From an uncultured Bacteroidales bacterium (GTDB lineage: Bacteria; Bacteroidota; Bacteroidia; Bacteroidales; P3), in assembly GCA_944321885.1 (NCBI GenBank), contig CALUNB010000026.1:1-36541 (forward strand): 36,541 bases of DNA, given 5' to 3'. Each line of letters begins with the position of its first letter. The first letter of the stretch is position 1. Below are positions 8,731 to 18,300 of this stretch, piece by piece. The position numbers were made by a program, and so were the translations under genes. Under the pieces are notes generated by a model that was not told the origin of the DNA, did no database searches, and saw nothing but the letters and a program-made list of their open reading frames with translations.

Positions 8731-10641
8731 TCAATCCTTGTCCTCTTTCCCGGTCTCCAGGAAGTCCTGGAGATAAGCCAAGGTCCTGGTTTCCGCCGGT
8801 ATGGCCATTTTTTTGCGAATCTGGTAAATGGAGGCCTCCACGGTCCGCACCGAACGGTGTATGATACCAGCTATTTCCTTGACACTCAGATTCAATACCA
8901 ACAAAGCACAAATCCGCTGCTCGCTGCGGGTCAAATCCGGACAAGCCTCGTGCAAACGACCGAAAAAACTCGTATGTATCTGATTGAAACAAAGTTCAAA
9001 TTCATCCCAAGCCGAATCGATGTTGAAGGCGGAAAGAACTTCTTCCAGATGCTGCTGTATTTCCTTGGTTTCGCTCGCCTTGCTGTAACGGAGCTTCTTC
9101 ACCTCCGAACGGCAGTCGGCAATGATTTCCGTAGCTTGGACCAATTGCAGGTTCAAGGTAGCCAACTGGCGGGATTTTTCTTCCACATCGAACTTGTACT
9201 GGTTATCTTTTTGCCTGAATCCCTGTTCTTTTTCCTTACGATGCTTCCGTTCCTTGTAATAATTGTACAAAGCCAAGCAGAAACTCAGGCAAAAAATGGC
9301 CAGAAAGACCATCAATATCGCCACAATCATGTTCTTGTGCCGGTTCGAAAGTTCGGCATATTCCAATTGCTTGGAAAGCATCTCCATCTCCAGCCGCTTT
9401 TCCTTCTGTAGATACTCCTGCGACAAAAGGTTGATTTGCTCCTGCTGTTCGGTCCCGAACAGGCTGTCGCGCAAAGCCGTTCCCTTTTCCAACAACTCCA
9501 AAGCCTTCACGTACTGCCCCTTGGCCTTGTAAATCCCGGACATTTCCACATACGCGGTCACTTCAATCTTCCGGGTCCCTATCTGCTGGGCCAAATCCAA
9601 AGCCCTTTGGTAATAATCGAGGGCTTCATCGTACTCCTTCTCCCATGCGTACACATAACCAAGGTTGACCAGGGAAATAACATGGACATAGCCCCAGAAC
9701 GATGTTTTCCCCTCGATAGCCCGGTTCAGATAGGCTTTCGCCAAGTCCATCTCCCCGATGCCCATGTAGATGTTCCCGATATTGTAGTTCCATACGGCCC
9801 GGTCGGTCTCGTTGGCAATCATCTTTTCGGATTCCTCCATGATCAGGATTGCCGAGTCGTATTTCATCTGCACATAATACCAGCCTGCCAGATTATTGCA
9901 AAAGAGAGAAAAGGTTTTGGGTTCCAAAGAATCGTACTCCTGTACCAGTTTCCGCCCCAAATCAGAATAATAGGAAGCCTGGGCCTCCTGATCCATATTC
10001 ATGAACAACAAAGCCAGGTTGGAATATGCCCGGACGGCATAATTGACTTTAAGCGGGGATTGCTCGGTAAGCAATTTGACGGAAGCTTCTTCCGACTTCC
10101 CCGAAGAACCCCGTCCGTCCAGGTTCCATGCGGCATCCCAGGCCTCCTCCGGATCGGACCCGTTCCCGCAGATTTTCAGAATGTCGAAGAAATACTGGAC
10201 ACTCCGGGGATAGAAGCCGATCCACATCGTCACCTGCCCCAAACCGTACAAGCAACGCAATCGGGATTCCAAGCGGACCGAATCCGGCATCGGCACGCTG
10301 TCCAAACGCGACATGACTTGTTCGAACGTGGAGAAGGCCGAGGTATAATGTCCCAAGGATGTTTGGACCGAAGCGTAATCCAACAGGGTTTGCAACTGGT
10401 CCTGCAAGCGGCCCTGCCTGCCCAAGTTGGCGACAAGGCTGTCATAGGCCTCCAAGCGTTTCTCATAAGAGATACCGGCATCTTCCGTCCTCGCCCGGAA
10501 AAAGGACTCCCTGGCTGCCAGGTTCAAATCCGATCCGGCCTGGCCCTGCGCCCGCACTTGCATGCCCTCTCCCCGCAGGATTCCTGCCAAACATAAAAAG
10601 GCCAGCACCTTGGGTGCCAAAAAACAAATAAAGTATTTCAT
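8731..10641 (-). CDS. Membrane TPR protein with LuxR-type HTH
   Basis: A predicted membrane-spanning regulator of about 636 residues. The start at 10641 is chosen because it gives a clear signal or N-terminal membrane segment (MKYFICFLAPKVLAFLCLAG); frames to 10713 would add 24 unlikely residues. Next come tetratricopeptide-like helical repeats over roughly residues 40-420, then a transmembrane helix (MIVAILMVFLAIFCLSFCLA) near 440-465. A basic coiled-coil region follows, and a C-terminal LuxR/GerE-type helix-turn-helix (LTRSEQRICALLV through VRTVEASIYQIRKK). This architecture, sensor repeats outside and HTH inside, is recurrent in Bacteroidota. The targets are unknown; no adjacent gene is an obvious effector. 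It lies 148 bp downstream of the helicase gene, possibly separated by the hairpin at 10702-10724. Confidence 0.85.
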   Translation of the reverse strand: MKYFICFLAPKVLAFLCLAGILRGEGMQVRAQGQAGSDLNLAARESFFRARTEDAGISYEKRLEAYDSLVANLGRQGRLQDQLQTLLDYASVQTSLGHYTSAFSTFEQVMSRLDSVPMPDSVRLESRLRCLYGLGQVTMWIGFYPRSVQYFFDILKICGNGSDPEEAWDAAWNLDGRGSSGKSEEASVKLLTEQSPLKVNYAVRAYSNLALLFMNMDQEAQASYYSDLGRKLVQEYDSLEPKTFSLFCNNLAGWYYVQMKYDSAILIMEESEKMIANETDRAVWNYNIGNIYMGIGEMDLAKAYLNRAIEGKTSFWGYVHVISLVNLGYVYAWEKEYDEALDYYQRALDLAQQIGTRKIEVTAYVEMSGIYKAKGQYVKALELLEKGTALRDSLFGTEQQEQINLLSQEYLQKEKRLEMEMLSKQLEYAELSNRHKNMIVAILMVFLAIFCLSFCLALYNYYKERKHRKEKEQGFRQKDNQYKFDVEEKSRQLATLNLQLVQATEIIADCRSEVKKLRYSKASETKEIQQHLEEVLSAFNIDSAWDEFELCFNQIHTSFFGRLHEACPDLTRSEQRICALLVLNLSVKEIAGIIHRSVRTVEASIYQIRKKMAIPAETRTLAYLQDFLETGKEDKD

Positions 10642-10701
10642 TTCCCTGTTCCCAATCCTTGTACCTTGAAGCCACATGACGAACCCGCAAGCATTCCAAA
10701 G

Positions 10702-10724
10702 CCTTCCCGTCACGCCCGGGAAGG
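10702..10724 (-). terminator. Hairpin between helicase and regulator genes
   Basis: CCTTCCCG and CGGGAAGG form a perfect 8-bp stem around a 7-nt loop, followed on the minus strand by CTTTGG, a poor U tract. It lies 66 nt past the helicase stop. It may be a weak terminator or a structured leader element of the TPR regulator. Confidence 0.4.
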
Positions 10725-10789
10725 AACCCGGTCCATCCCACCAAGCTCACACCTTCATAACCATTTGATTCCCAGAATATGGACACACC

Positions 10790-12571
10790 TCAGGCATCGG
10801 ATTTCGCCCGCAAATACGCCAAACCGTCAAAGGCTCCGTGTTCCATCAAAGTAGCTAAAGTACGTTCTTTTTCCAAATAAAGGCGCTTCAAACCGGATTG
10901 CAGCGAGGCCAAACGGATCTTGCTCGCCACCGGCTCCAAATCCACGGCCAACCTGGGCAAAAGAGGGCGGAGAATCCCCTCCACCTTGTCCGAAAAATAC
11001 CGGGCAGCTTTCATACAACGCTCCATCTTGTACGATGCCTCCGTATCCGGGATACGGCACAATTCCTTGAAAAAACGTTCCCCTACCCTGTAAACTTCCG
11101 ACTCGAAACGGCTTTCCGCTTCACCGATGTCGAAACAAAGCCGGGGATAGGATTTAAGCGACTTCTGCGCAAAAGTACGCAAAGACCCCAACAATTTCCA
11201 AAGGGCGGAAAAATCGAATTGCTCTGCCAGCAACTTAGCATGGTATTCAGCTTTGTAGCGTTCCAAAGAAGCCATATCCGGACAATTCGGCTGCCCGCGC
11301 AGGAATTCCTCCACTTTCTCCTCTCCGTGCAAGGCCGCCTCGCTCACAGGGGAACGCAAGACCAGCCCCTCCAAGGAACGGCAACGGCTCAAGGCCACGT
11401 ACACCTGGCCATGGGCAAAAGCCCTTCCCGCGTCCACGACCACCTTGTCGAATGTCAGCCCCTGGCTCTTATGAATCGTGATGGCCCAAGCCAGTTTCAA
11501 AGGCATCTGGACAAAGGATCCTTCCACGTTTTCCTTGATTTCCTTGGTCTGGGCATCAATCGTGTATTTCACATTATTCCAAATTTCGGGCATGACCCGG
11601 ATTTCCTCACCCTCGCATTCCACATAAACCACCGACTCCTCACAACGGCGGATTTTTCCGATTTTCCCGTTATAATAACGGTGCCCGGCATCGTTCTTGA
11701 CAAACACAACCTGGGCCCCAGGCTTGAACCTCAACGTTTTCCAAGTAGGAAAAGAATTTTCAGGAAAGCTTCCGTCCACCTGGGCTTCATACGTGTGATA
11801 AGAACCGGGCAAAGCCTCCACATTGGTATTGTTTATCCTGTCGGCCTGGTAATTATGCGTAGTCAAGGTCACATAGCCGTCATCCTCTCCCGGTTTGAAA
11901 CCAGGCTTGTAACGGGTGGCCAGCCGGGCGAGGGCGGCTGAATCCAGACACCCCGAACGGAGTTTTTCGAGCAAGGTGATGAATCCCGGGTCTCTCTGCC
12001 GGTAAATTTTCTTCAACTCCACGGTAAGGAAACCGGCCTGTTTCAAAGCCATGCTCTCAAAGAACCAAGGGGAAGCGTAGCAAGCCTTCATTTCCTCCCA
12101 TTCACTTTCCGTCACCACCGGGGCTAATTGTTGCACATCCCCTATCAACAAAAGCTGCACGCCACCGAAAGGCCTCTTGTCGTGCCGGTATTTTTGCAAA
12201 ATCCCGTTCACCTCGTCCAACAAATCCGGACGCAACATGCTCACCTCGTCGATAACCATCAGCTCCATGCCCTGCATCAAGGCAATCTTCTCTTTGCCAA
12301 TCCGGAACTTGTTCCGCCGTTTGTATCCTGGCAAATACAGGCCTAAAGGCAATTGGAAGAAAGAATGCAAGGTGGAACCGCCCGCATGGATGGCAGCGAT
12401 GCCCGTCGGTGCCAAGACAACCATGCGCTTGGTATTCCGTTCCCTCAACTCTTTGAGGAACGTGGTCTTTCCGGTTCCTGCCCTGCCGGTCAGGAAAAGG
12501 TTCCGGGCGGTCTCTTCCACCAAAGCCATTGCTATCCGGTATTCCGGATTCCCGTTGTAAGCTTCCTCCAT
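10790..12571 (-). CDS. PIF1/RecD-like superfamily 1B DNA helicase
   Basis: A 593-residue helicase expected to unwind DNA 5' to 3', in repair or replication-fork maintenance. Walker A is GRAGTGKT (29-36), followed by an APTGIAA motif (54-60). Walker B is VIDEVSML (106-113), then GDVQQLAPV (144-152). The C-terminal RecA fold carries HKSQGLTF (367-374) and the motif VI-like YVALSRCRS (391-399). The last 180 residues are a helical extension of unclear role, perhaps HRDC-like. The family is widespread in Bacteroidota as a stand-alone gene. It has its own promoter at 12597-12627. The 238-bp gap to the FN3 gene otherwise holds no gene I can support. Confidence 0.9.
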   Translation of the reverse strand: MEEAYNGNPEYRIAMALVEETARNLFLTGRAGTGKTTFLKELRERNTKRMVVLAPTGIAAIHAGGSTLHSFFQLPLGLYLPGYKRRNKFRIGKEKIALMQGMELMVIDEVSMLRPDLLDEVNGILQKYRHDKRPFGGVQLLLIGDVQQLAPVVTESEWEEMKACYASPWFFESMALKQAGFLTVELKKIYRQRDPGFITLLEKLRSGCLDSAALARLATRYKPGFKPGEDDGYVTLTTHNYQADRINNTNVEALPGSYHTYEAQVDGSFPENSFPTWKTLRFKPGAQVVFVKNDAGHRYYNGKIGKIRRCEESVVYVECEGEEIRVMPEIWNNVKYTIDAQTKEIKENVEGSFVQMPLKLAWAITIHKSQGLTFDKVVVDAGRAFAHGQVYVALSRCRSLEGLVLRSPVSEAALHGEEKVEEFLRGQPNCPDMASLERYKAEYHAKLLAEQFDFSALWKLLGSLRTFAQKSLKSYPRLCFDIGEAESRFESEVYRVGERFFKELCRIPDTEASYKMERCMKAARYFSDKVEGILRPLLPRLAVDLEPVASKIRLASLQSGLKRLYLEKERTLATLMEHGAFDGLAYLRAKSDA

Positions 12572-12596
12572 GTCTGTTTCCTCGCGTTCGAAACAG

Positions 12597-12627
12597 TAAA
12601 ATTACAAAACTCCCCCCATTGGACAAA
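12597..12627 (-). promoter_or_regulatory. Promoter of helicase gene
   Basis: On the minus strand TTTG (12627-12624), a 19-nt spacer and TAATTTTA (12604-12597) match the Bacteroidota consensus with one mismatch in the -7 box. The start site would be near 12590, about 20 nt before the ATG at 12571. Confidence 0.55.
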
Positions 12628-12809
12628 CCCGGCCGGAACAAGGGCCGAGCCCGCTTGCAAAAGGAGACCGGAAAACGAAATCAAACCGACCCTTGGCCAG
12701 ACCTTCCCCGGAGGAAAACACAAACCCGGAACCATCTTTTTCGCCTCAACACCTTCCAAAGCATTCCGGCTTTCCAAAATCTCAAACGGGCTTTCCATAT
12801 CCCGGCCTG

Positions 12810-15287
12810 TCAATACTCCAACTCGAAAAATTTCGAATACCCGCTCCAATTCCCATCCTCATCCTCGACTTGAAGGCAATAACGGTAACGGGTGTTCATT
12901 TTCACGTTCTTGTCACGGTACTCCCGAGCCAAGATGTCCCCACCCTGCAAGACTTTCAACAGCCGCAAAGGTTCCGTCTCCGACTCCCGGTAAAGATACA
13001 GGCGTCCAGGATTCCCGCCCCGAAGACTCCATTCCAACCGTACCGCACGTTCCTCCCGGTCTGCAAAAGCCTGCAGACGGGGAATCTCCGGTTCCGGCAC
13101 GTAATCATGGGAGAACAGGAAGGGGGCATGGGCCGTGTCGGCCAATCCCTTCCCAAAAGCCACGATATTGAAAAACTGCATCCCGGCCCGGGTCGAATCC
13201 GGATAAACATATTTGATCGAACCCAAGTCCGGGTACTTTCCGGACGAAGGCAAGGGCAGTTCCTTGACAAGAAGCCAAGGCCCCGTATCCGTCCTATGGT
13301 AAAGCCTGTACCCCTCCAAATACTCCGGGCTGCTGTTGTACCACACTAATTCCACCTCCTTTCCGTCCCAATGGCAGTGTTGCAGGGCGAACATGGCCGG
13401 AACCGGCTTTTGCGGCAACAGGTTCTTGACAGCCAAAGCCTCACTAGGCGCCGACAGGTTTCCCCTCTTGTCTTCGGCTGCCACACGATAGTAAAAATAC
13501 TGGGAGGTATGGAGCGAAAGCGTATCGAAAAAGAGAGTGTCGGTCAAAAGCCCGCCGCCTGCCTGGACGGGTTCGCCGGTTTCGGAATTGCCCACAAGCA
13601 CCCGGTAGCCCGCCAAATCCTTTTCGGGGGAAGGATTCCAACTCAACACCATGCCACCCTGTTCGTCCACCCGGTAGGAAAGGCCGGTCGGGGGCGAAGG
13701 CGGAAAACTGTCTGCCTTCTGGAAAAAGAACGGCAGTGAAAAATAGGATTCTCCTTGTGTCCCAACAGCTTGCAAATAAAGATAAGAAGAATTCCCCAAC
13801 GAACGGGCATCCATCACGACATGACGCTTCCCTGCCGGAATCTTTCCGGACAAAAGGGTGGAAGCACCTGGCTCTTGATAGGAATCGGCACACAAATGCA
13901 GGTTGAAACAGGATAAAAGAGCCTCCTGATCTTCCGGGAAGGACCAAAAGAAACCTATTTCTTTCCCTTTTTTCAAAACCGCCACCGAATCCAGGACGGG
14001 AACCGCGCTCAAGCTTTGCCGTCCTTGCCCGCCCCGGCTCTTGGCCACCAGGATTTCCAAACCGAACAAATCCAATCCGATGACACGGTAGACATATTCC
14101 TGTCCATTGAAGGGCAAGCTGTCCCGGTATCGAAAACCCCTTTCCCCCTCCGACTGCAAGGATGTGTAAGGCGTGGCGTTCAAACGCACAAAATCCTTGT
14201 CCTCCGGATAACGGCCTGCCGCCCGTTCCAGATGATATCCGATGAACAGATGGCCGTCCGGAGAGGGTTCCCAACGCAATTCCGCCATACGGTCTCCATA
14301 TTCCACTTGCAGTTCCTGCAAGGGCGGGACATAAATCCGGGTATCGCGCCTGGAAAAATACAGGGCCGTATCGTTCCCCGCGAAAGCCGAGTCCACATAC
14401 ACCCGGTAGAGGTAATAATGCCCGGACCGGACCGTGGTATCCGCATAGCCCATCGAACCCAGACAGGCCACAGCGAAGGAACGGTCATAAGCCAAGTTGG
14501 CCAAGGTGAAACGGATGGCTTTTTCTTGCATTTTGTCCGAAATGGCTTTCCACGGGGAAAAGCCAGTCCCTTGTCCACCGCTTCCGTTTTCCCCTCCTAC
14601 CGCCCATTGCAGGGAGGTCGAGAACACGGCTTCTCCCAGCACAGCCGCATACGGCTCTTTTTCCGCAATCCGGCTCAAAACTGCCGTGTCCGTTTTTTTA
14701 AACGGGGGAAGCCTGAATACGGTTTTGTGCGGTGGCGGGACCGTATCGGAAAAAGATTCCGCCGAACGTAACACAGCCGTATCGAAATCATGGCGTTCCA
14801 CCACGACACCTTTCTCCAAAGCTATCGCCCACAAATCATAAGAACTTGCCGCCCAACGCAACAACACGGCATTCTCCGAATCCCGGCCTACCAGATGCAG
14901 TTCCCCTTCCCAAGTCTCCCCTATGCTTTCCCCAGCGTTTTCCCCGACACTGTCCGCAGCAATTCCCCCTGCGGAATAGGAACCGCCCGCCGTTTCCGTT
15001 TCCGGGCCCAAGACTGCCGCCGGGTCAGCCACCCCTTGGTCCCGCTGAAGTTGCGACACGCTTCCAGAGACCGGCACAATCCCAGCAAAACCTTCGTCCC
15101 CTGTAAGCCCCGGAACCGACCCGGCCTGGTTCCCGGTCAAGGCTACCGGTAGTCCCGCAAAAAGCCAAAACAAGAGAACCCTGCGGCATCCGATGGCACC
15201 CACCCTGGCTTTCGCAAGCCACCGGGTCCTTCCCTGTATCCATTGTCGTCCTCTTTCCTTTTCCATTTTCATTGCTTTTATATCCAT
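12810..15287 (-). CDS. Large exported fibronectin type III-repeat protein
   Basis: An 825-residue protein with a basic N-terminus and a hydrophobic segment (VLLFWLFAGLPVALTG), read as a signal peptide although unusually far from the first ATG. Starts at 15287, 15272 and 15266 (MEKERG) are all possible. The mature part begins with a low-complexity G/S/E-rich linker. It then shows several fibronectin type III-like units with the pattern L-x-W-x-P-S-P...GY-x-V (for example VLSWNPSPEKDLAGYRVLVG, and RWEPSPDGHLFIGYHLER). The protein ends in a strand-rich segment with no T9SS-like or LPxTG signal that I can recognise. It starts 38 bp after the 1541-residue gene, so the two are probably cotranscribed. 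Function unknown; surface or secreted binding scaffold is the most likely role. Confidence 0.8.
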   Translation of the reverse strand: MDIKAMKMEKERGRQWIQGRTRWLAKARVGAIGCRRVLLFWLFAGLPVALTGNQAGSVPGLTGDEGFAGIVPVSGSVSQLQRDQGVADPAAVLGPETETAGGSYSAGGIAADSVGENAGESIGETWEGELHLVGRDSENAVLLRWAASSYDLWAIALEKGVVVERHDFDTAVLRSAESFSDTVPPPHKTVFRLPPFKKTDTAVLSRIAEKEPYAAVLGEAVFSTSLQWAVGGENGSGGQGTGFSPWKAISDKMQEKAIRFTLANLAYDRSFAVACLGSMGYADTTVRSGHYYLYRVYVDSAFAGNDTALYFSRRDTRIYVPPLQELQVEYGDRMAELRWEPSPDGHLFIGYHLERAAGRYPEDKDFVRLNATPYTSLQSEGERGFRYRDSLPFNGQEYVYRVIGLDLFGLEILVAKSRGGQGRQSLSAVPVLDSVAVLKKGKEIGFFWSFPEDQEALLSCFNLHLCADSYQEPGASTLLSGKIPAGKRHVVMDARSLGNSSYLYLQAVGTQGESYFSLPFFFQKADSFPPSPPTGLSYRVDEQGGMVLSWNPSPEKDLAGYRVLVGNSETGEPVQAGGGLLTDTLFFDTLSLHTSQYFYYRVAAEDKRGNLSAPSEALAVKNLLPQKPVPAMFALQHCHWDGKEVELVWYNSSPEYLEGYRLYHRTDTGPWLLVKELPLPSSGKYPDLGSIKYVYPDSTRAGMQFFNIVAFGKGLADTAHAPFLFSHDYVPEPEIPRLQAFADREERAVRLEWSLRGGNPGRLYLYRESETEPLRLLKVLQGGDILAREYRDKNVKMNTRYRYCLQVEDEDGNWSGYSKFFELEY

Positions 15288-15325
15288 TTATAACCCATTG
15301 CGAAACAATCCCATCAATCACCGCA

Positions 15326-18300
15326 CTATTCCACCCTGTTCTCGAACACCATCCGCCGCCGGGAAGTCACCGTCCCGTCGGGCAAGACATATTGGAGCCA
15401 AACCGGATAATCCCCCTTCCGGATAGGGACAAAAGTCTTTTTCAGCCAGTCCAAGTAATAGGGCCGTCCCCATATTCCCATGTTCGCCACCCCGTAAAGC
15501 ACACTCTCAAAATCCCTTTTGTATTGGAAAGGCTGGTAATAAATCCATGGAAAGTATTGGTTGGACGACATGGAATACAATTCCGAGGCATACACCGCCC
15601 AATCCGGTTCCAAGCCTTGCCCGGCGGAGCGTTCGAAAGAAACAAAACCATCATATGGATATTCCTGGTAAACCAGCGGATAGATATGCCGCAAATAATA
15701 GGGTTCCGTCCCCAAATCGGCCCGGACTTGCACCAAGGGCTTCCCGTCCGTATAGACATGCCCCTTGCGTTCGATTTCCTCGAAACCTTCCCCTGCCTGC
15801 ATCTTGGCCTGCAAATAATGCACATCCGGTTCGCTCACATTGGGAGCCCCATGGGCATCCACCGTCATCACAGGGGTCCGGTAAGTCCGTGTCAAACGCA
15901 CATCGGCCATTTTTTCGCCGAAGGTACCATAGCGGCTGGTCGTGAACGAGTAACGCAAGACCACCTTGTCCTTGTCGGTTTTCAGCAAAGAACCACCCAA
16001 CTGGACCGTCCCCTGTTCCAAGGCCCCCTCTTCCCCTTCGTAAAGGACGGACGAACCATCGGTCAAATCCGGAGTATCCGGGTCCCCCGACCTGCCGCCC
16101 GAAGAGACATAGGAGGCATCCCCCTTATGCTGCAAGACAAACAGAAGTTCGTAAGTCGTCCGGGGCAGCAAGCCTGGAGGCGGGGTCCAAAGCAGGCGTT
16201 TTTCCGCCTGGTTATAGGTGAACGATGTTTCCATGGTATCCTTGCCGGAGATCACGAACACCCGTTTCCGGTAATCGGCATCGGTCAGGAGATCCGCCAT
16301 GCCCCGTTTTAGATACACGAAAGCCCGGTCGTGTTCGCGTGGCAGGAAATAAGACTGCCCTTTGACCGGATAACACAGGGCCACATTGCTCCAAGGGATG
16401 CTATCCGGCCCCTCTCCGGTCGTGAACGAGAATTCCCGCTTTTCCTGATAAGCTGCCCCGTTGTTGTCCAACAAAGCTTTCCATGAGGAGCCCGACTTTT
16501 CCTTGGCGCCAATGGCCAACTTGAGCTTGATGGAAGTCTTGGGCGGAAAGATATCGTGGGAAACGAACTCCAACTTGCGCTTGTCCTCGTTCCACCGGAG
16601 GTCCCCGCCCAAACGGGTTCCCCCGTGCCAAAATTCATACTGGTCGAGGCTTATCTTGAGTTGCTTTTCCTCGTTGTTGTACTCTTCCCGGATTTCCGTC
16701 TCCAGCGGCAAATTGAAAGCCACTTGGGGGATGCTGAACACATCCACCCCGCTTGCGTTCTCTCCGGGCTGCAAATCGGCAATGATTTCCACCCCATCGG
16801 CAAAACCCTGGTTGACAATCGTGCAAGGCGTACCCAAGTCGAAGACTACATTGAAACGCCCTTTGACAAGACCGTTCAACAAGGAGATGTTCAATGCCAA
16901 ATTTCCCTCGAATGAAGAAGGATTGGGAAGACCGGCTTGCAACAAAGTCCCCACCTCGCCTTTCAAGACGGAAAAATTCCGTTTTTTCCCGAACAGCTTC
17001 AAATACAGACCCACGTCAGCCATCATGTAAGCGTAAGCCTGCCCTTGGGCATACCATCCGTTAATGCCGGGCTTGTCGCCCGTTTCCTGGCAAAGACTGT
17101 TCAGATGCTGCTTCAACATGACATCGAAGCCCACATCGGCATCAAAGGCGGCGTAAAAAATCAAGAGCGGAATCGTCCCCGTACTCATCGAAAACGAAGC
17201 CCCGAAAGCCAAGCCGTTCCCTTTGGCCAGTTCCGAAGCCGAGGGCCGGGGATAGGAAACATCCATCAGGGATGCGACCCGGGAAGGCAGTTCGGGAAAT
17301 GCGGGCAAACGGTTCCCGGTCATGAAATAGGCATCCAAGGAGGCTTGCAAGGGTCCCACTTTCATTTTCACCCCCAAGGGATGCTTGGGTTCGCCCACCT
17401 TGATATACCATTCGTCCCCTCCGAAACTCATACCCATTTGCCCCAAATGACCTTTGCTTCCAGCTCCTTTGATAATGCCCAAATCCATATAAGTGTCGAA
17501 TGTACCGGTGAAACGGGAATTCTCGATATCCAACAGCAACTTGACCTGGGCCGAAATGGAGGCTTCCGAGGCGATGGCCCGTTGCTGATCTTCCACGGAA
17601 GGCTGTATGGCGCTTGCCAATTGCAAAACCCTCTGGTTGAAACGTTGCATGGCGTTCAATTCTTCCGACATAAGTTGTCCCGCCCCCGACAAGACCATGG
17701 ACGAGAGCCCGCCCTGGGCGTTGAACGCCATTTCCATTCCCAATTCCGCGTTGAAAAGTTTCTCATTTTGTGCAGCGAACACAAGCGAGGCCTTCAAGCC
17801 CAAGGATTTCGTACTATCCGGTTCGTAAAATAGACCCGAAGTGGTCTGGCCTAAATCCGAAGAGCCGCTTTTCCGCTCCACCATTTTCATCCTCTTGTAC
17901 GCACCGCCGCCGATAGCCGAAATCTTGAAACCCGGCCCGATGGGAATCCCGGTCGTGCCCAGGTTCGCCAACACATCTACATACCAATACCGGAAACCTT
18001 GTCTCGCCCCAAGCATCAAATCAGCCCGGACGCCCAAGGAAAGAGGTTCTATTTCGAAATCCACGCTTCCTTGGAAACCATCCCCGTAGAGCGAATTATT
18101 TTCCACCAATTCCACATCGCCTTTGAATTTCAAACCGCTCTTGGCGAAATCCACCGCCACCTTGCCCACATCCACGCCTGCGAAATCCCATTTTTGGCGT
18201 TCTCCCTCGTTCTTGATTTCCGAACGGAGCTTCAAAGCCAATTCTCCTCCGAAATTCCCGTCCCCGGCATCCCCGAAATGGACCAAGGTCTTGAACCCGA

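Noticed and set aside
9436..10596. Plus-strand open frame of 386 codons
   Set aside because: Antisense to the TPR/LuxR gene; composition and lack of motifs mark it as a shadow.
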